From: Nitrosomonas sp. Nm34
GTDB lineage: Bacteria; Pseudomonadota; Gammaproteobacteria; Burkholderiales; Nitrosomonadaceae
Length of the DNA stretch: 64,000 nucleotides
NCBI RefSeq assembly: GCF_900113925.1
Contig: NZ_FORD01000007.1
Location: 59,270 to 123,269 of the forward strand
Direction of reading: 5' to 3'
Both the position numbers and the translations under genes were made by a program. The notes under the pieces are model-generated. The model saw nothing but the letters and a program-made list of their open reading frames with translations. It had not been told where the DNA came from and ran no database searches. Shown here one piece after another: positions 31,803-41,418 of this stretch. The first letter of the stretch is position 1. The number at the start of each line of letters is the position of its first letter.

Positions 31803-31994
31803 TCAACTTTTATGAATATAATTAATATAAGTTGCTGCCATCATGACAACAAAAAGCACCAGTGACAGCGCAATACGGATTGTTAATGATTTGACCATAC
31901 GTGTGCCCTGCCCATTATCTTTCACCATATAATAAAGTGCGGATCCAAGGCTGTAAAGTATTATCAGCAATAGTAAAATAGCAAAGATCTTCAA
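31803..31994 (-). CDS. Twin transmembrane protein, DUF2909 family
   Basis: 63 aa with two membrane helices (about 4-24 and 40-58) joined by KDNGQGTRMVKSLTIR, the conserved cytoplasmic loop of DUF2909 proteins, which are typical of beta/gamma-proteobacteria. In many genomes these sit next to cytochrome oxidase and SURF1/COX15 genes; here it stands alone between repeat DNA and miaA, so it gives no context. Function unknown. Confidence 0.75.
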   Translation of the reverse strand: MKIFAILLLLIILYSLGSALYYMVKDNGQGTRMVKSLTIRIALSLVLFVVMMAATYINYIHKS

Positions 31995-32192
31995 TTTTTA
32001 TTCCTATAATGGTTGGAATTTAATTAAGTGACCATCAAGCTTAAGTACTCGATGACTTTAAGTATTTCATGTTGTTTTGTTGGCGATTCGGCTTATATAT
32101 TGTAACTGATTACCATGACATATGATTGATCCAGTAATTTTTAGATAGGTTCCCGATATTTTGCTAATAACTTCAAATTTTTTCAGAATAAT

Positions 32193-33155
32193 ATGTTGAG
32201 CAGGCACAACATAGTCGAGCTTCCGCCTGCTATTCTTCTAATGGGACCGACAGCTAGCGGAAAATCGAATGTGGCAATGGAAATAGCCCAATATTTTCCG
32301 GTTGAAATCATCAGCGTGGATTCAGCTCAGGTTTATCGGAAAATGAATATCGGCAGCGCCAAGCCTGATCAATATGATTTGGCCGCAGTCCCCCATCATC
32401 TGATTGATTTAATTAATCCAGACGAGCATTATTCTGCCGCACAATTTTGCAAAGATGCACTCACAAAAATGGATGAAATCACGGCAAGAGGGAACATTCC
32501 ATTATTAGTGGGTGGCACCATGCTTTATTTCAAAGCCTTAAAAGAAGGCCTCTCTACACTTCCCTCCGCAAATGAAAGTATTCGCAAAGAAATTGAAATA
32601 ACCGCTGCTAAAAAAGGCTGGCCAGAAATGCATCATAGATTGAAGCAGTTTGATCCAATCTCTGCAGAACGCATTAAACCTCATGATAGCCAACGCATTC
32701 AACGTGCACTGGAAGTATACTATCTCACAGATAGACCCATGTCAGATATCCTATCACAACAGCAAAGCACCCCGCTTCCCTATCACTTGATCAGCATGGC
32801 GCTTCTGCCAGCCGATCGAAAAATTCTGCATGAGCGCATTCTTATCCGTTTTGAAAAAATGATCGCAATGGGCTTGATTGATGAGGTTCGCACGATCCGT
32901 GATCAATTTTGTGTCAAGGCAGAAACGCCCTCCATGCGTTGTGTCGGCTATCGGCAGGTATATATGTATCTGGACAATCTCATTAGTCGCACTACAATGA
33001 TGGATATGGGAATTGCAGCTACGCGACAATTAGCCAAACGTCAATTGACCTGGTTACGGGCAATGACAGGATTACAGGAATTTGACTGTCTTGCTGAAAA
33101 TTTACCCCGGCAAGTAATCGCGTACTTGCAAACCAGAGATCTAGCAATTCATTGA
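32193..33155 (+). CDS. miaA: tRNA dimethylallyltransferase
   Basis: Transfers dimethylallyl to A37 of tRNAs that read codons starting with U; 320 aa, normal length. P-loop GPTASGKSN at residues 18-26, then EIISVDSAQVYRKMNIGSAKP, GGTMLYFKALKEGLS and the substrate-channel motif MRCVGYRQ. No hfq or mutL neighbour is present, unlike E. coli. Followed 63 bases later by a BON lipoprotein gene on the same strand. Confidence 0.95.
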   Translation: MLSRHNIVELPPAILLMGPTASGKSNVAMEIAQYFPVEIISVDSAQVYRKMNIGSAKPDQYDLAAVPHHLIDLINPDEHYSAAQFCKDALTKMDEITARGNIPLLVGGTMLYFKALKEGLSTLPSANESIRKEIEITAAKKGWPEMHHRLKQFDPISAERIKPHDSQRIQRALEVYYLTDRPMSDILSQQQSTPLPYHLISMALLPADRKILHERILIRFEKMIAMGLIDEVRTIRDQFCVKAETPSMRCVGYRQVYMYLDNLISRTTMMDMGIAATRQLAKRQLTWLRAMTGLQEFDCLAENLPRQVIAYLQTRDLAIH

Positions 33156-33218
33156 CGCGCAAGATGCTCTTTCCCCTACTAACTAAATTTAGGCTAACTT
33201 TAACTTTGAGGAGACAAT

Positions 33219-33575
33219 ATGGAAATACGCCATAAGTTATGGATACTAATTGCAATACTTTTTAGCATGGTCATGCTATCAGGTTGTGGTAATTCAGAAA
33301 GAGTGCATGAATCCTGGGTGGTGCCCCCTGAAGGACAGCAATACGATGATAATGCCATTCTTAACAATATTAAAGCAAGGCTATCCGATCATGCCGATAC
33401 AAAAAATCTGGCTCTCAATATTGATGTCAAAAACGGCGAAGTCTCTTTAAATGGTCTGGTTGATAATCAGGCCCAAGCTGATCAGGTCATTATGCAAACA
33501 TGGTTGGTGGAAGGAGTTAAAAAGGTGAACAACCAATTGCGCACGAAGGACAGTCAATCAACGGCAAACCAATAA
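33219..33575 (+). CDS. BON-domain lipoprotein
   Basis: 118 aa. Type II signal peptide with lipobox LSGC (Cys23), so anchored to a membrane, probably the outer one. The mature part is one BON domain (about 42-108): ILNNIKARLSDHADTKNLAL, then the typical GEVSLNGLVDNQAQADQV and VEGVKKVNNQL. BON proteins (OsmY, Kbp, DolP class) bind phospholipid or potassium and support envelope integrity. AGGAG ribosome site; closed by an intrinsic terminator. Confidence 0.85.
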   Translation: MEIRHKLWILIAILFSMVMLSGCGNSERVHESWVVPPEGQQYDDNAILNNIKARLSDHADTKNLALNIDVKNGEVSLNGLVDNQAQADQVIMQTWLVEGVKKVNNQLRTKDSQSTANQ

Positions 33576-33636
33576 ACGGCCCAATAAACGCTAGCTATTC
33601 TAGCTATATGAGAAATAATAAAAATGATACTGGTTA

Positions 33637-33654
33637 CCCCGGGAAGATCCGGGG
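33637..33654 (+). terminator. Intrinsic terminator after BON lipoprotein
   Basis: CCCCGG-GAAGAT-CCGGGG followed by TTTATTTAAT. Lies between the convergent BON lipoprotein and dapD genes. Confidence 0.8.
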
Positions 33655-33687
33655 TTTATTTAATACAGCATAGATTACCGCTGGTTG

Positions 33688-34509
33688 TTAAATTCCGCGC
33701 AACAATTCGTTAATACCTGTTTTGGAGCGAGTTTTAGCATCAACCTGTTTTACAATCACCGCGCAATAAAGGCTATATTGCCTGTTCTCTGCAGGCAGGC
33801 TTCCTGATACGACAACTGAACCCGGCGGTATGCGGCCATAGCTGATCTCCCCCGTTTCACGGTTGTATATCTTCGTACTCTGGCCAATATAAACCCCCAT
33901 TGAAATGACTGAATTTTCCCCGACAGTCACCCCTTCCACAATTTCAGAGCGTGCACCGATAAAACAATTATCTTCTATGATCGTGGGATTGGCCTGCACC
34001 GGTTCCAGTACACCCCCAATTCCCACTCCCCCCGATAAATGCACATTCTTACCAATCTGAGCACAAGAACCCACCGTGGCCCACGTATCCACCATGGTAC
34101 CCTCATCCACATAAGCGCCAATATTCACATACGAAGGCATCAGCACCACATTATTGGCGATAAATGAACCTCGACGAACTGCCGCAGGTGGCACTACCCG
34201 AAAGCCACCATCACGAAAATCTCTAGAACTATAATCTGCAAATTTCGATGGAATCTTGTCAAAGTAATTGGAGAAACCTCCTTTTATGAAACTGTTATCT
34301 TCTATCCGGAAAGATAACAATACTGCTTTTTTGATCCACTGGTGAGTCACCCACTCAGCACCAATTTTTTCAGCCACACGCAACTTACCAGTGTCCAGCA
34401 GATTAATGACTTGTGCAATTGACTCTTTGAGGTTGGCTTCGACATTACGTGGGGTAATCTCGGCACGCCGCTCAAAAGCTTCTTCAATTATGGCTTGCAA
34501 TTGTTCCAT
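33688..34509 (-). CDS. dapD: Tetrahydrodipicolinate N-succinyltransferase
   Basis: Lysine/diaminopimelate pathway enzyme making N-succinyl-2-amino-6-ketopimelate; 273 aa, standard. Left-handed beta-helix hexapeptide repeats are visible from about 100 on ([58 protein letters not shown]). Same strand as dapC and 24 bases downstream of it; the two act on consecutive steps of the succinylase branch. Confidence 0.96.
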   Translation of the reverse strand: MEQLQAIIEEAFERRAEITPRNVEANLKESIAQVINLLDTGKLRVAEKIGAEWVTHQWIKKAVLLSFRIEDNSFIKGGFSNYFDKIPSKFADYSSRDFRDGGFRVVPPAAVRRGSFIANNVVLMPSYVNIGAYVDEGTMVDTWATVGSCAQIGKNVHLSGGVGIGGVLEPVQANPTIIEDNCFIGARSEIVEGVTVGENSVISMGVYIGQSTKIYNRETGEISYGRIPPGSVVVSGSLPAENRQYSLYCAVIVKQVDAKTRSKTGINELLRGI

Positions 34510-34533
34510 GCTATTCCTTAACGTTTAATCAAT

Positions 34534-35724
34534 TCAGATACAACAATCTTTTATTCTTTCCATTGCTTCCATACATTCAGCGAGGGGTGCGACCAAGGCG
34601 ATGCGTACGAAACTTTCGCCTGGATTCACACCATGAGCCTCACGTGCAAGGTAGCTGCCCGGCAAAACATTGACATTATAATCGCGATATAACTTTTGCG
34701 TGAATTCAACATCGCTGATGGGTGTTTTTAGCCATAAATAGAAAGCCGCATCGGGCATCACAACCGGCAGATGTTCTGCCAGGATAGTCATGGCCTGACT
34801 GAATTTTTCCCGATACATGCGCCGGTTTTCGATCACATGCTGCTCATCGGCCCAGGCTACTTTACTGGCCGCCTGTACCGCTGGATTCATGGCACTGCCA
34901 TGATAAGTGCGATAAAGCAAAAATTTTTTCAGAATAGCCGCATCGCCTGCCACAAAACCGGAGCGCATTCCAGGCACGTTGGAACGCTTGGATAAACTAC
35001 TGAACACCACTAACCGGGGAAAGCCATCTCGACCCAACTGACGGGCAGCTTCCAACGCGCCTAACGGAGGATCATCCTCATCAAAATAAATCTCCGAATA
35101 ACATTCATCCGAGGCAATGATAAAGCCATAACGATCCGATAGCGCAAATAACTGTTGCCATTCCTCCATGGTCATGACCCTGCCGGTCGGATTGCTGGGC
35201 GAACAAACATAGACAAGCTGCGTACGTGACCAGACATCCGTCGTTAGTTGCGCAAAGTCCAAGACAAAATTATTCTTAGCCAGCGTATTGAGAAAATAAG
35301 GCGTTGCTCCCGCTAATAAGGCCGCCCCTTCGTAAATCTGATAAAAAGGATTGGAACACACTACCACCGGAGGTTGTGCGCTATGGATATCAACCACAGC
35401 TTGGGCAAATGAAAACAAAGCTTCACGACTGCCATTGACCGGAATCACTTCGGTATCCGGATCAAGCGCGGTCAATCGATAGCGTCGCATCAGCCAGGTG
35501 GCAATGCTCGCGCGTAGCCACTTGGCACCCAGGGTCGTGGGATAATGCGCCAATCCGTCCAGATTATGAATGAGTTCCTGGCAAATGAAATCAGGGGTAG
35601 GATGTTTAGGCTCACCAATATGCAAATGAATGGGCTTGAGCAATGGATTAGGCGTGATTCCATCCAATAATTTGGAAAGTTTCTGGAAAGGATAAGGCTG
35701 CAGATTGTTCAGCGTTGGATTCAT
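34534..35724 (-). CDS. dapC: Succinyldiaminopimelate transaminase
   Basis: PLP-dependent class I/II aminotransferase of 396 aa. N-terminal PYPFQKLSKLLDGI and LHIGEPKHPTPDF are typical of the proteobacterial DapC. NPTGR, ASDECYSEIYF and SLSKRSNVPGMRSGFVAGD hold the PLP-binding Asp, Tyr and Lys. It uses glutamate to aminate the DapD product. Operon order dapC-dapD with a 24-base gap supports the specific call over a general aspartate aminotransferase. Confidence 0.92.
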   Translation of the reverse strand: MNPTLNNLQPYPFQKLSKLLDGITPNPLLKPIHLHIGEPKHPTPDFICQELIHNLDGLAHYPTTLGAKWLRASIATWLMRRYRLTALDPDTEVIPVNGSREALFSFAQAVVDIHSAQPPVVVCSNPFYQIYEGAALLAGATPYFLNTLAKNNFVLDFAQLTTDVWSRTQLVYVCSPSNPTGRVMTMEEWQQLFALSDRYGFIIASDECYSEIYFDEDDPPLGALEAARQLGRDGFPRLVVFSSLSKRSNVPGMRSGFVAGDAAILKKFLLYRTYHGSAMNPAVQAASKVAWADEQHVIENRRMYREKFSQAMTILAEHLPVVMPDAAFYLWLKTPISDVEFTQKLYRDYNVNVLPGSYLAREAHGVNPGESFVRIALVAPLAECMEAMERIKDCCI

Positions 35725-35884
35725 TTTGCTCTGTTAATGGTAAAGCTAAAAGTAGTCAGTATAAGCGAGCACAAGTTTCTCTCATACTCCCTACACTAAA
35801 ACTCTGGTAAATTTTTAGCAAACTCAGGCTTTTTGCAAGCCTTAGTTGTTTGATGAAAATCGTTTATTATAAAAGGCAATCCTA

Positions 35885-36784
35885 ATGTTGACCAAGCAAA
35901 AAAATATTGTACCCATCATAGCTTTACTCATTGGTGCGGCTTTCTGGGGCGTAGCGTGGTATCCCTTTCGTTTACTCGAACTGTCTGGAATCAGGGGAGA
36001 AGCTTCTACCACTCTCACTTACTTTATTGCGTTATTAGTTGGGCTTGTGTTATTCCACAAACAAATTCGAACATTCAATTTCTGGGATAAAGCAGTTTAT
36101 TTACTCATCTGGATTGGTGTATGTTCGGGTTTGGCGAACATGGCCTACATTCTGGGAATCATTCATGGTGAGGTCATGCGAGTTTTACTTCTGTTTTATC
36201 TGGCGCCATTATGGACAATTCTATTTGCACGGGTTCTACTGAGTGAAAAATTGGGTCTACCTGGCTACTGGGTTGCTCTGCTGTCCGTAACCGGCGCAAT
36301 AACCATGCTATGGCAACCGGAAAATGGTTTTCCTTTTCCCACATCATTTGGTGACTGGATGGGATTGTCAGGTGGCATTATGTTTGCCCTGGCCAACGTA
36401 CTGGTTCGTAAAAATCAAGCGCACAATATTCAATTAAAATCAATGGCGATCTGGCTGGGTGTCACGTTAATTGGATTTTCTGCATCCTGGAAAATGGAAT
36501 CTCTCCCGTTCATCTCTGACATCTCTACAGATATCTGGTTACTTTTGCTGGCGCTCGGGTTAACGATCTTCTTGCTGAGTATAATATTGCAATACGGTTT
36601 AACCCATATTCCGGCAAATCAGGCTATTGTCATTATGTTATTCGAGCTGATTGTTGCTGCCATTGCATCCTATTTTCTTGCAAATGAGACTATGACGCCC
36701 AAAGAGTGGATAGGTGGTTTAATGATTATCTCGGCAAGTCTTTTTTCCGCACATATTAGTTATGAAGACCCTATATCTCAGTAG
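35885..36784 (+). CDS. DMT-family transporter, EamA type
   Basis: 299 aa with ten predicted membrane helices arranged as two EamA repeats; the first begins ALLIGAAFWGVAWYPFRLLE, the second about GDWMGLSGGIMFALANVLVR. The second repeat ends LANETMTPKEWIGGLMIISA, a common EamA ending. Substrate unknown; family members export amino acids or other metabolites. It is transcribed away from dapC across a 160-base gap and stands alone. Confidence 0.85.
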   Translation: MLTKQKNIVPIIALLIGAAFWGVAWYPFRLLELSGIRGEASTTLTYFIALLVGLVLFHKQIRTFNFWDKAVYLLIWIGVCSGLANMAYILGIIHGEVMRVLLLFYLAPLWTILFARVLLSEKLGLPGYWVALLSVTGAITMLWQPENGFPFPTSFGDWMGLSGGIMFALANVLVRKNQAHNIQLKSMAIWLGVTLIGFSASWKMESLPFISDISTDIWLLLLALGLTIFLLSIILQYGLTHIPANQAIVIMLFELIVAAIASYFLANETMTPKEWIGGLMIISASLFSAHISYEDPISQ

Positions 36785-36845
36785 TCATGCTATCAGCCAG
36801 CATGCTGACACACTTATCGGTTGTTAGCCTGTTAGGGGAAAACTG

Positions 36846-37154
36846 TCATACAGCGATTTCCTTCAATACATCAGGACGACGCTCGGCAATAGCAATCAGT
36901 GTTTCAGCTGCGCCACTGGGTTGACGGCGGCCTTGTTCCCATTCCTGAAGGGTTCTTACTGACACACCCAATAATTTGGCAAATTCAGCTTGCGAAAGAC
37001 CCGATTTCTTGCGTGCAGAAATAACGGGGGACATCACCACGTGACCTTTTCTGGCAACCATTTGCTTTACTGATTTAAGTAATTCAGCTTCCATATCCCT
37101 GCTGTTTTCCCAGGCTTCTAGCTCTTCATCTGTCAAAGGTTTTTTCGATTTCAT
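36846..37154 (-). CDS. HTH antitoxin of HigA/NadS type
   Basis: 102 aa. XRE-type helix-turn-helix in the C-terminal half: ISARKKSGLSQAEFAKLLGV then SVRTLQEWEQGRRQPSG (about 45-80). The N-terminal part (LTDEELEAWENSRDMEAEL) would bind the toxin. It lies directly after the RelE/HigB-like gene on the same strand; the intact toxin frame would overlap this start by 29 bases. Toxin-first order is typical of higBA-type systems. It probably represses its own operon. Confidence 0.8.
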   Translation of the reverse strand: MKSKKPLTDEELEAWENSRDMEAELLKSVKQMVARKGHVVMSPVISARKKSGLSQAEFAKLLGVSVRTLQEWEQGRRQPSGAAETLIAIAERRPDVLKEIAV

Positions 37155-37466
37155 GCTTGATTTCCTTTAGAGTTTTAGCGCTAATAGAATCTAGTTTGCT
37201 TTTTGCATAGATAAAGACTAACCAGATTTCACCATTAGCCAAATGATTAAAATAAATGATGCGTAACCACTGGATTTTCCAGAATCTGAACGGCTCCAGC
37301 GAACTTTTCGCATACCACCTGAGCCTTTGATGACATCACCTGTATCTGGGTTCTGGGTCATGTAAGTGATGAATTCATAGTATTCTTGCTCCGTCCAGTA
37401 ATGCGACCAGAGACGTTCAAGTTCTTCTGTTCCAACGATGGTAAGCATAGCAAAATTATCCGTCAT
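37126..37466 (-). pseudogene. RelE/HigB-like toxin, frameshifted
   Basis: The frame from the ATG at 37466 encodes MTDNFAMLTIVGTEELERLW ... DVIKGSGGMRKVRWSRSDSG, the start of a HigB2/RelE-like toxin, then runs out of register and stops at 37218 (82 aa). Shifting frame at about 37263-37267 restores RIIYFNHLANGEIWLVFIYA and a tail ending EKTFDR at 37126, giving about 113 aa, the family's length. One lost base (GGTGTACGC to GGTTACGC would suffice) explains it. As read, the toxin lacks its C-terminal half and should be inactive; a sequencing error is the alternative. Confidence 0.75.
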
Positions 37467-37588
37467 TGACGGGTAATTTCAAGCTAAATGACGGGGTGTT
37501 ATATGTGATAAGAAAAGGTAAGAGCAATATTCAAAACAATGGCTATTTATTTGGATTTTGCATCATAAAAATGGTAGATAACAACCAT

Positions 37589-38554
37589 TTACAGCCATCC
37601 AGCCTTCTTGAACCGAATATAAAGGCCGACACAGGCCGAGCAGATAGCTAGCAGCGCGATGAGATAGCCATATTCCCATTCCAGTTCGGGCATGTGCTCG
37701 AAATTCATTCCCCAAATTCCGGCTAAGGCTGTAGCCGCAGCGAAAATTCCACCCCATGCCGCCAGCCGCTTGCTCACATCATTGTATTCAATAGCCACGA
37801 TAGAGAGATTGACCTGGATGGCCGTGCTGATGGTATCGCGAATCGTGTCGATCGAGGCGTCAATCCGAAGCAAGTGATCATAGACATCCCGGAAGTAATC
37901 CCGGCTATTGTGGCACACTGCCGGGCCACGGCTGCCAGACAACTTGCCAGCTACTTCCATGAGCGGAGCTACAGCGTGTTTCAGTACCATGACCTTTCGC
38001 TTGAGTCCATAGAGACGCTCAATATTCGTACGAGCAGCTGCCTTGGAAAAAATCTGCTCTTCGATTTCTTCCAGTTCTGATTCAAGATGGTCGATTATGG
38101 GGAAATAGCGGTCCACCACTGCATCCATCAGGGCATACAGCACAAAGGCAGGCCCTTGCTTTAGAAGATGGGGTTCTTGTTCACAGCGTTTACGTACACC
38201 CAGAAAATGGCGCTGGCTTTGGTTCCTGACCGAAAGAACATAGTTATGTCCAACAAAGATGTGCATTTCTCCAAGGCAGCTTTCCCCGTTATCAAGCTCA
38301 AGCAGATGCATTACCACGAAAAGGGATTCGCCATATTCTTCCAGCTTAGGACGCTGATGACCGTGACGCGCATCTTCTACCGCAAGTTCATGGAGATTGA
38401 ATTCTTCCTTCATCCTGCTCAGTTCTTCAAGCGTTGCATCCTGCAGCGCAACCCAGACAAAACATTCCGGTCGCTTCAGGTAGTCACTGATTTCCTCTAC
38501 ATTGAGATCAGCCACCCGCTTACCGTTTTCATAAGCTACACAATTAATGAGCAC
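37589..38554 (-). CDS. corA: Magnesium/cobalt transport protein CorA
   Basis: CorA-type divalent cation channel, 321 aa. Large cytoplasmic N-terminal domain, then two C-terminal membrane helices with the selectivity motif GMN at 282-284 (GMNFEHMPELEWEYGY loop). The chain ends IRFKKAGWL, matching the KKxxWL-type tail of the family. GTG start with AAGGATT just upstream. Same strand as mgtA 22 bases upstream, so a two-gene magnesium unit is likely. Confidence 0.92.
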   Translation of the reverse strand: MLINCVAYENGKRVADLNVEEISDYLKRPECFVWVALQDATLEELSRMKEEFNLHELAVEDARHGHQRPKLEEYGESLFVVMHLLELDNGESCLGEMHIFVGHNYVLSVRNQSQRHFLGVRKRCEQEPHLLKQGPAFVLYALMDAVVDRYFPIIDHLESELEEIEEQIFSKAAARTNIERLYGLKRKVMVLKHAVAPLMEVAGKLSGSRGPAVCHNSRDYFRDVYDHLLRIDASIDTIRDTISTAIQVNLSIVAIEYNDVSKRLAAWGGIFAAATALAGIWGMNFEHMPELEWEYGYLIALLAICSACVGLYIRFKKAGWL

Positions 38555-38574
38555 AATTGAATCCTTAACCTTCA

Positions 38575-38597
38575 GTCAGTTTTGATTTAGAAATGGG
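38575..38597. repeat. Lone family A arm (copy 8) inside the mgtA 3' end
   Basis: gtcagttttgatttagaaat then ggg: one arm of the family A palindrome without core. It contains the mgtA stop codon (38576-38578) and the codons for its last residues. Confidence 0.7.
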
Positions 38598-41158
38598 TAC
38601 TTATTTGATCTGGCAAATAAATGATATCGCCGGTAAAAACTTCTCTTGGCCACTTCAACCACTATGAGATAGGTTATCACCATCACTGCCAGAATAAAAT
38701 AGAACCGGGCAGGCGGGGGAACAAAGCCAAAGTATGTCCCCACAGGAGTAAATGGAATGGTCACAGCTAACACCACAACTGTGAGGGAAGTCGCGACCAG
38801 GATGGGGTGGGCACGGCTTTTGAGCGGATTGCCACGCGTGCGAATAATGAAGATTACCAGCACCTGGGTGCAGAGGGATTCGATAAACCAGCCAGTTTGA
38901 AATAATGCTTCATCTGCCTCGAGTAATGTGAGCATGATATAGAAGGTCAGGAAATCAAACACTGAGCTGATAGGCCCGATCACCAGCATGTAATTTCGTA
39001 TAAAGTTTATATCCAACTCCCTCGGTTTTCGGAGTTCTTCAGCATCTACTTTATCCAGGGGAATCGGCACTTCAGACAAATCATACAAAATATTGTTGAG
39101 CAATATTTGAGTCGGAAGCATCGGCAGGAAAGGCAGGAATAGGGCTGCACCGGCCATGCTAAACATGTTACCGAAGTTGGAGCTGGTGCCCATCATGATG
39201 TACTTCATTATATTGCCAAAGGTACGCCGGCCTTCCAATACGCCAGCATGGATGACATTCAGGTCATGATTCAGCAGAATCATGTCGGCCGCTTCCTTGG
39301 CGACATCAACAGCCGAATCAACCGATAGGCCTACGTCTGCTGAGTGAAGTGGTGGCGCATCATTAATGCCGTCTCCCAGATAACCTACTACATGACCACG
39401 GGCTTTTAGCGCCAGGATCACCCGCTCTTTTTGAGAGGGATTAACCCGGCAAAACAAATTAGTACTTTCCACTTTAACACGTAAAGCTGAATCATCCATT
39501 TGTGCAATCTCCCTACCCGTCAATATTCCTGTGATTGGAATGTTTAGCTGAGTACAGATATGCTGTGTCACAAGCTCACTATCACCCGTAACAATCTTCA
39601 CCGTGACCTCACTTTTCTGCAGAGCAGATAGAGCATGACTTGCGCTTGCTTTGGGAGGATCAAGAAAGCAAGCAAAACCTGCAAATACGAGTCCCGCTTC
39701 ATCGCTAAGCACGGCATGAGGATGATTTAATGGAACTTCGCGCCAGGCAATACCTAATACACGAAAGCCCTCTTTCTCAAAAGCAGCAAGCCTTTCGTAT
39801 ATCTGTTCCCGGGAGGACTGGTCCAGGGCTGTCTGGATTTTATTACCCCGTGTTTCATAGCAAGCACAAAGACCCATGATTTCTTCAGGCGCGCCCTTGA
39901 CTACCAGCAACCGGCTTGCACCGTTGTCCACCAGGACTGAAACACGCCGTCTTTCAAAATCGAAGGGGATTTCATCGATTTTCTTCCAGACGTCCACATC
40001 AATATTCTTGTGATCAAGAATCGCCTCATCAAGCGGACTTTTTAGTCCTGTTTCAAAGAAGCTATTGAGATAGGCGAGTTCTAGTACCCGTTCACTGCTA
40101 TTACCTTGTGGGTCGACATGCTGCTGGAGTACGATTCTTGCTTCAGTCAGCGTGCCCGTCTTATCCGTACAAAGGATATCCATTGATCCCAGATTCTGAA
40201 TGGAAGCAAGACGCTTGACGATGACTTGTTTCCTGGCCATGGAAATGGCCCCTCGTGCCAAAGTTACCGACACGACCATGGGCAAAAGTTCCGGAGTCAG
40301 CCCCACCGCAAGTGCCACTGCAAATAGAAAGGATTCCAGCAGTGGCTTATGCATGAGCGCATTCACCAGCAAGACAAACAGAACCAGCAGAATAGTCAGA
40401 CGCAGAATAAGCAGACCAAACCGGTGGGTACTCATCTCGAAAGAGGTGGGGGGAGGGTGGCGAGTAATACTATCAGCGATGGCCCCGATCGCGGTACTGG
40501 CGCCTGTTTTGACTGCCAGTATTTTGGCACTGCCACTGACTACAGGCGTGCCCATAAACACAGCGTGAGTGGCACTTTGTAGATCAGTGCTATCGGATGC
40601 AAGCGGACCGGGTCTTTTTTCTATTGGATAGGATTCACCTGTCAGTAATGCTTGCTTGACGAAAAAATCGTTCGCCTCCAACACAAAACCATCTGCTGGA
40701 ACGATATCTCCCGCTGAAAGCAAAACAATGTCACCAGGAACGACGTTAACCAGTGGCACTTCCAATGTCTTGTTGTCACGTATCACGACGGCACGCACTG
40801 ATATGGAACGGCGCAGGCTTTCTGCTGCTTTGCCAGCTCGATACTCCTGAACGAAATCAAGGGTTGCGCTGGATATCACCATCACCATGATAATGACAAA
40901 GTTGGTCATTTCCCCGGTAAATGCTGAGATTGCACTGGCGACAAGAAGGAGAATGATCAGTGGATTTTTAAAACGGGAAAGAAACTGTATGAATAAGGGC
41001 AGCTCATGGTGATCGCGGAAGATATTAGGGCCATATTTGCTCAGCCGGGAGAGCGCTTCAGCATCAGATAATCCGTTAGAATCAGCGTTCAATTCTCTCT
41101 GACATTCTGAGAGAGGCTGGAGCCACCAGGCTTGATTGTCGGAAGCTGCTGCCATCAT
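38576..41158 (-). CDS. mgtA: Magnesium-transporting P-type ATPase
   Basis: P3B-type ATPase for magnesium import, 860 aa. E1-E2 motif with TGESYPIEKRP near the actuator domain, phosphorylation site CTDKTGT with Asp332, hinge GDGINDAPPLHSADVGLSVD, and the family-specific membrane segments near TSSNFGNMFSMAGAALFLPF and ILLNNILYDLSEVPIPLDKV. GAGGTG ribosome site. The last residues (YPFLNQN) are encoded by a lone arm of the family A repeat, so the native C-terminus was probably replaced. Followed by corA. No M-box riboswitch recognised upstream. Confidence 0.95.
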   Translation of the reverse strand: MMAAASDNQAWWLQPLSECQRELNADSNGLSDAEALSRLSKYGPNIFRDHHELPLFIQFLSRFKNPLIILLLVASAISAFTGEMTNFVIIMVMVISSATLDFVQEYRAGKAAESLRRSISVRAVVIRDNKTLEVPLVNVVPGDIVLLSAGDIVPADGFVLEANDFFVKQALLTGESYPIEKRPGPLASDSTDLQSATHAVFMGTPVVSGSAKILAVKTGASTAIGAIADSITRHPPPTSFEMSTHRFGLLILRLTILLVLFVLLVNALMHKPLLESFLFAVALAVGLTPELLPMVVSVTLARGAISMARKQVIVKRLASIQNLGSMDILCTDKTGTLTEARIVLQQHVDPQGNSSERVLELAYLNSFFETGLKSPLDEAILDHKNIDVDVWKKIDEIPFDFERRRVSVLVDNGASRLLVVKGAPEEIMGLCACYETRGNKIQTALDQSSREQIYERLAAFEKEGFRVLGIAWREVPLNHPHAVLSDEAGLVFAGFACFLDPPKASASHALSALQKSEVTVKIVTGDSELVTQHICTQLNIPITGILTGREIAQMDDSALRVKVESTNLFCRVNPSQKERVILALKARGHVVGYLGDGINDAPPLHSADVGLSVDSAVDVAKEAADMILLNHDLNVIHAGVLEGRRTFGNIMKYIMMGTSSNFGNMFSMAGAALFLPFLPMLPTQILLNNILYDLSEVPIPLDKVDAEELRKPRELDINFIRNYMLVIGPISSVFDFLTFYIMLTLLEADEALFQTGWFIESLCTQVLVIFIIRTRGNPLKSRAHPILVATSLTVVVLAVTIPFTPVGTYFGFVPPPARFYFILAVMVITYLIVVEVAKRSFYRRYHLFARSNKYPFLNQN

Positions 41159-41219
41159 ATCACCTCACTGTTAACTGGTCACTTGGGTAATATTCATAGT
41201 ACTCTATTTACTGTATGTA

Positions 41220-41320
41220 ATTCCATTTCCAATTTGAATATGACGTGAAGGTAAACCGCAGACAGCACAAAAATGCGGCAAGCTGAAGCCGACAAAACCA
41301 GTTTTGATTTAGAATAGGAG
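41220..41320 (+). repeat. Family A palindromic repeat, copy 9 (direct)
   Basis: Left arm attccatttccaatttgaat, core gacgtgaaggtaaaccgcag, right arm cagttttgatttagaatagg. It lies in the divergent gap between mgtA and the CNP1-like gene. Confidence 0.8.
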
Positions 41321-41418
41321 ATATGCAAGGAAATGATTTTTGCCAGCAATAAAATACTGTGACGGAACAGGAATTTTTAGCGAGGCTCTTCACCCAAGGA
41401 TCTGATTAAAATAGCTCA

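Noticed and set aside
37466..37651. Short plus-strand frame between the toxin remnant and corA (61 aa)
   Set aside because: It overlaps the 3' end of corA on the other strand, has no family resemblance and no ribosome site.
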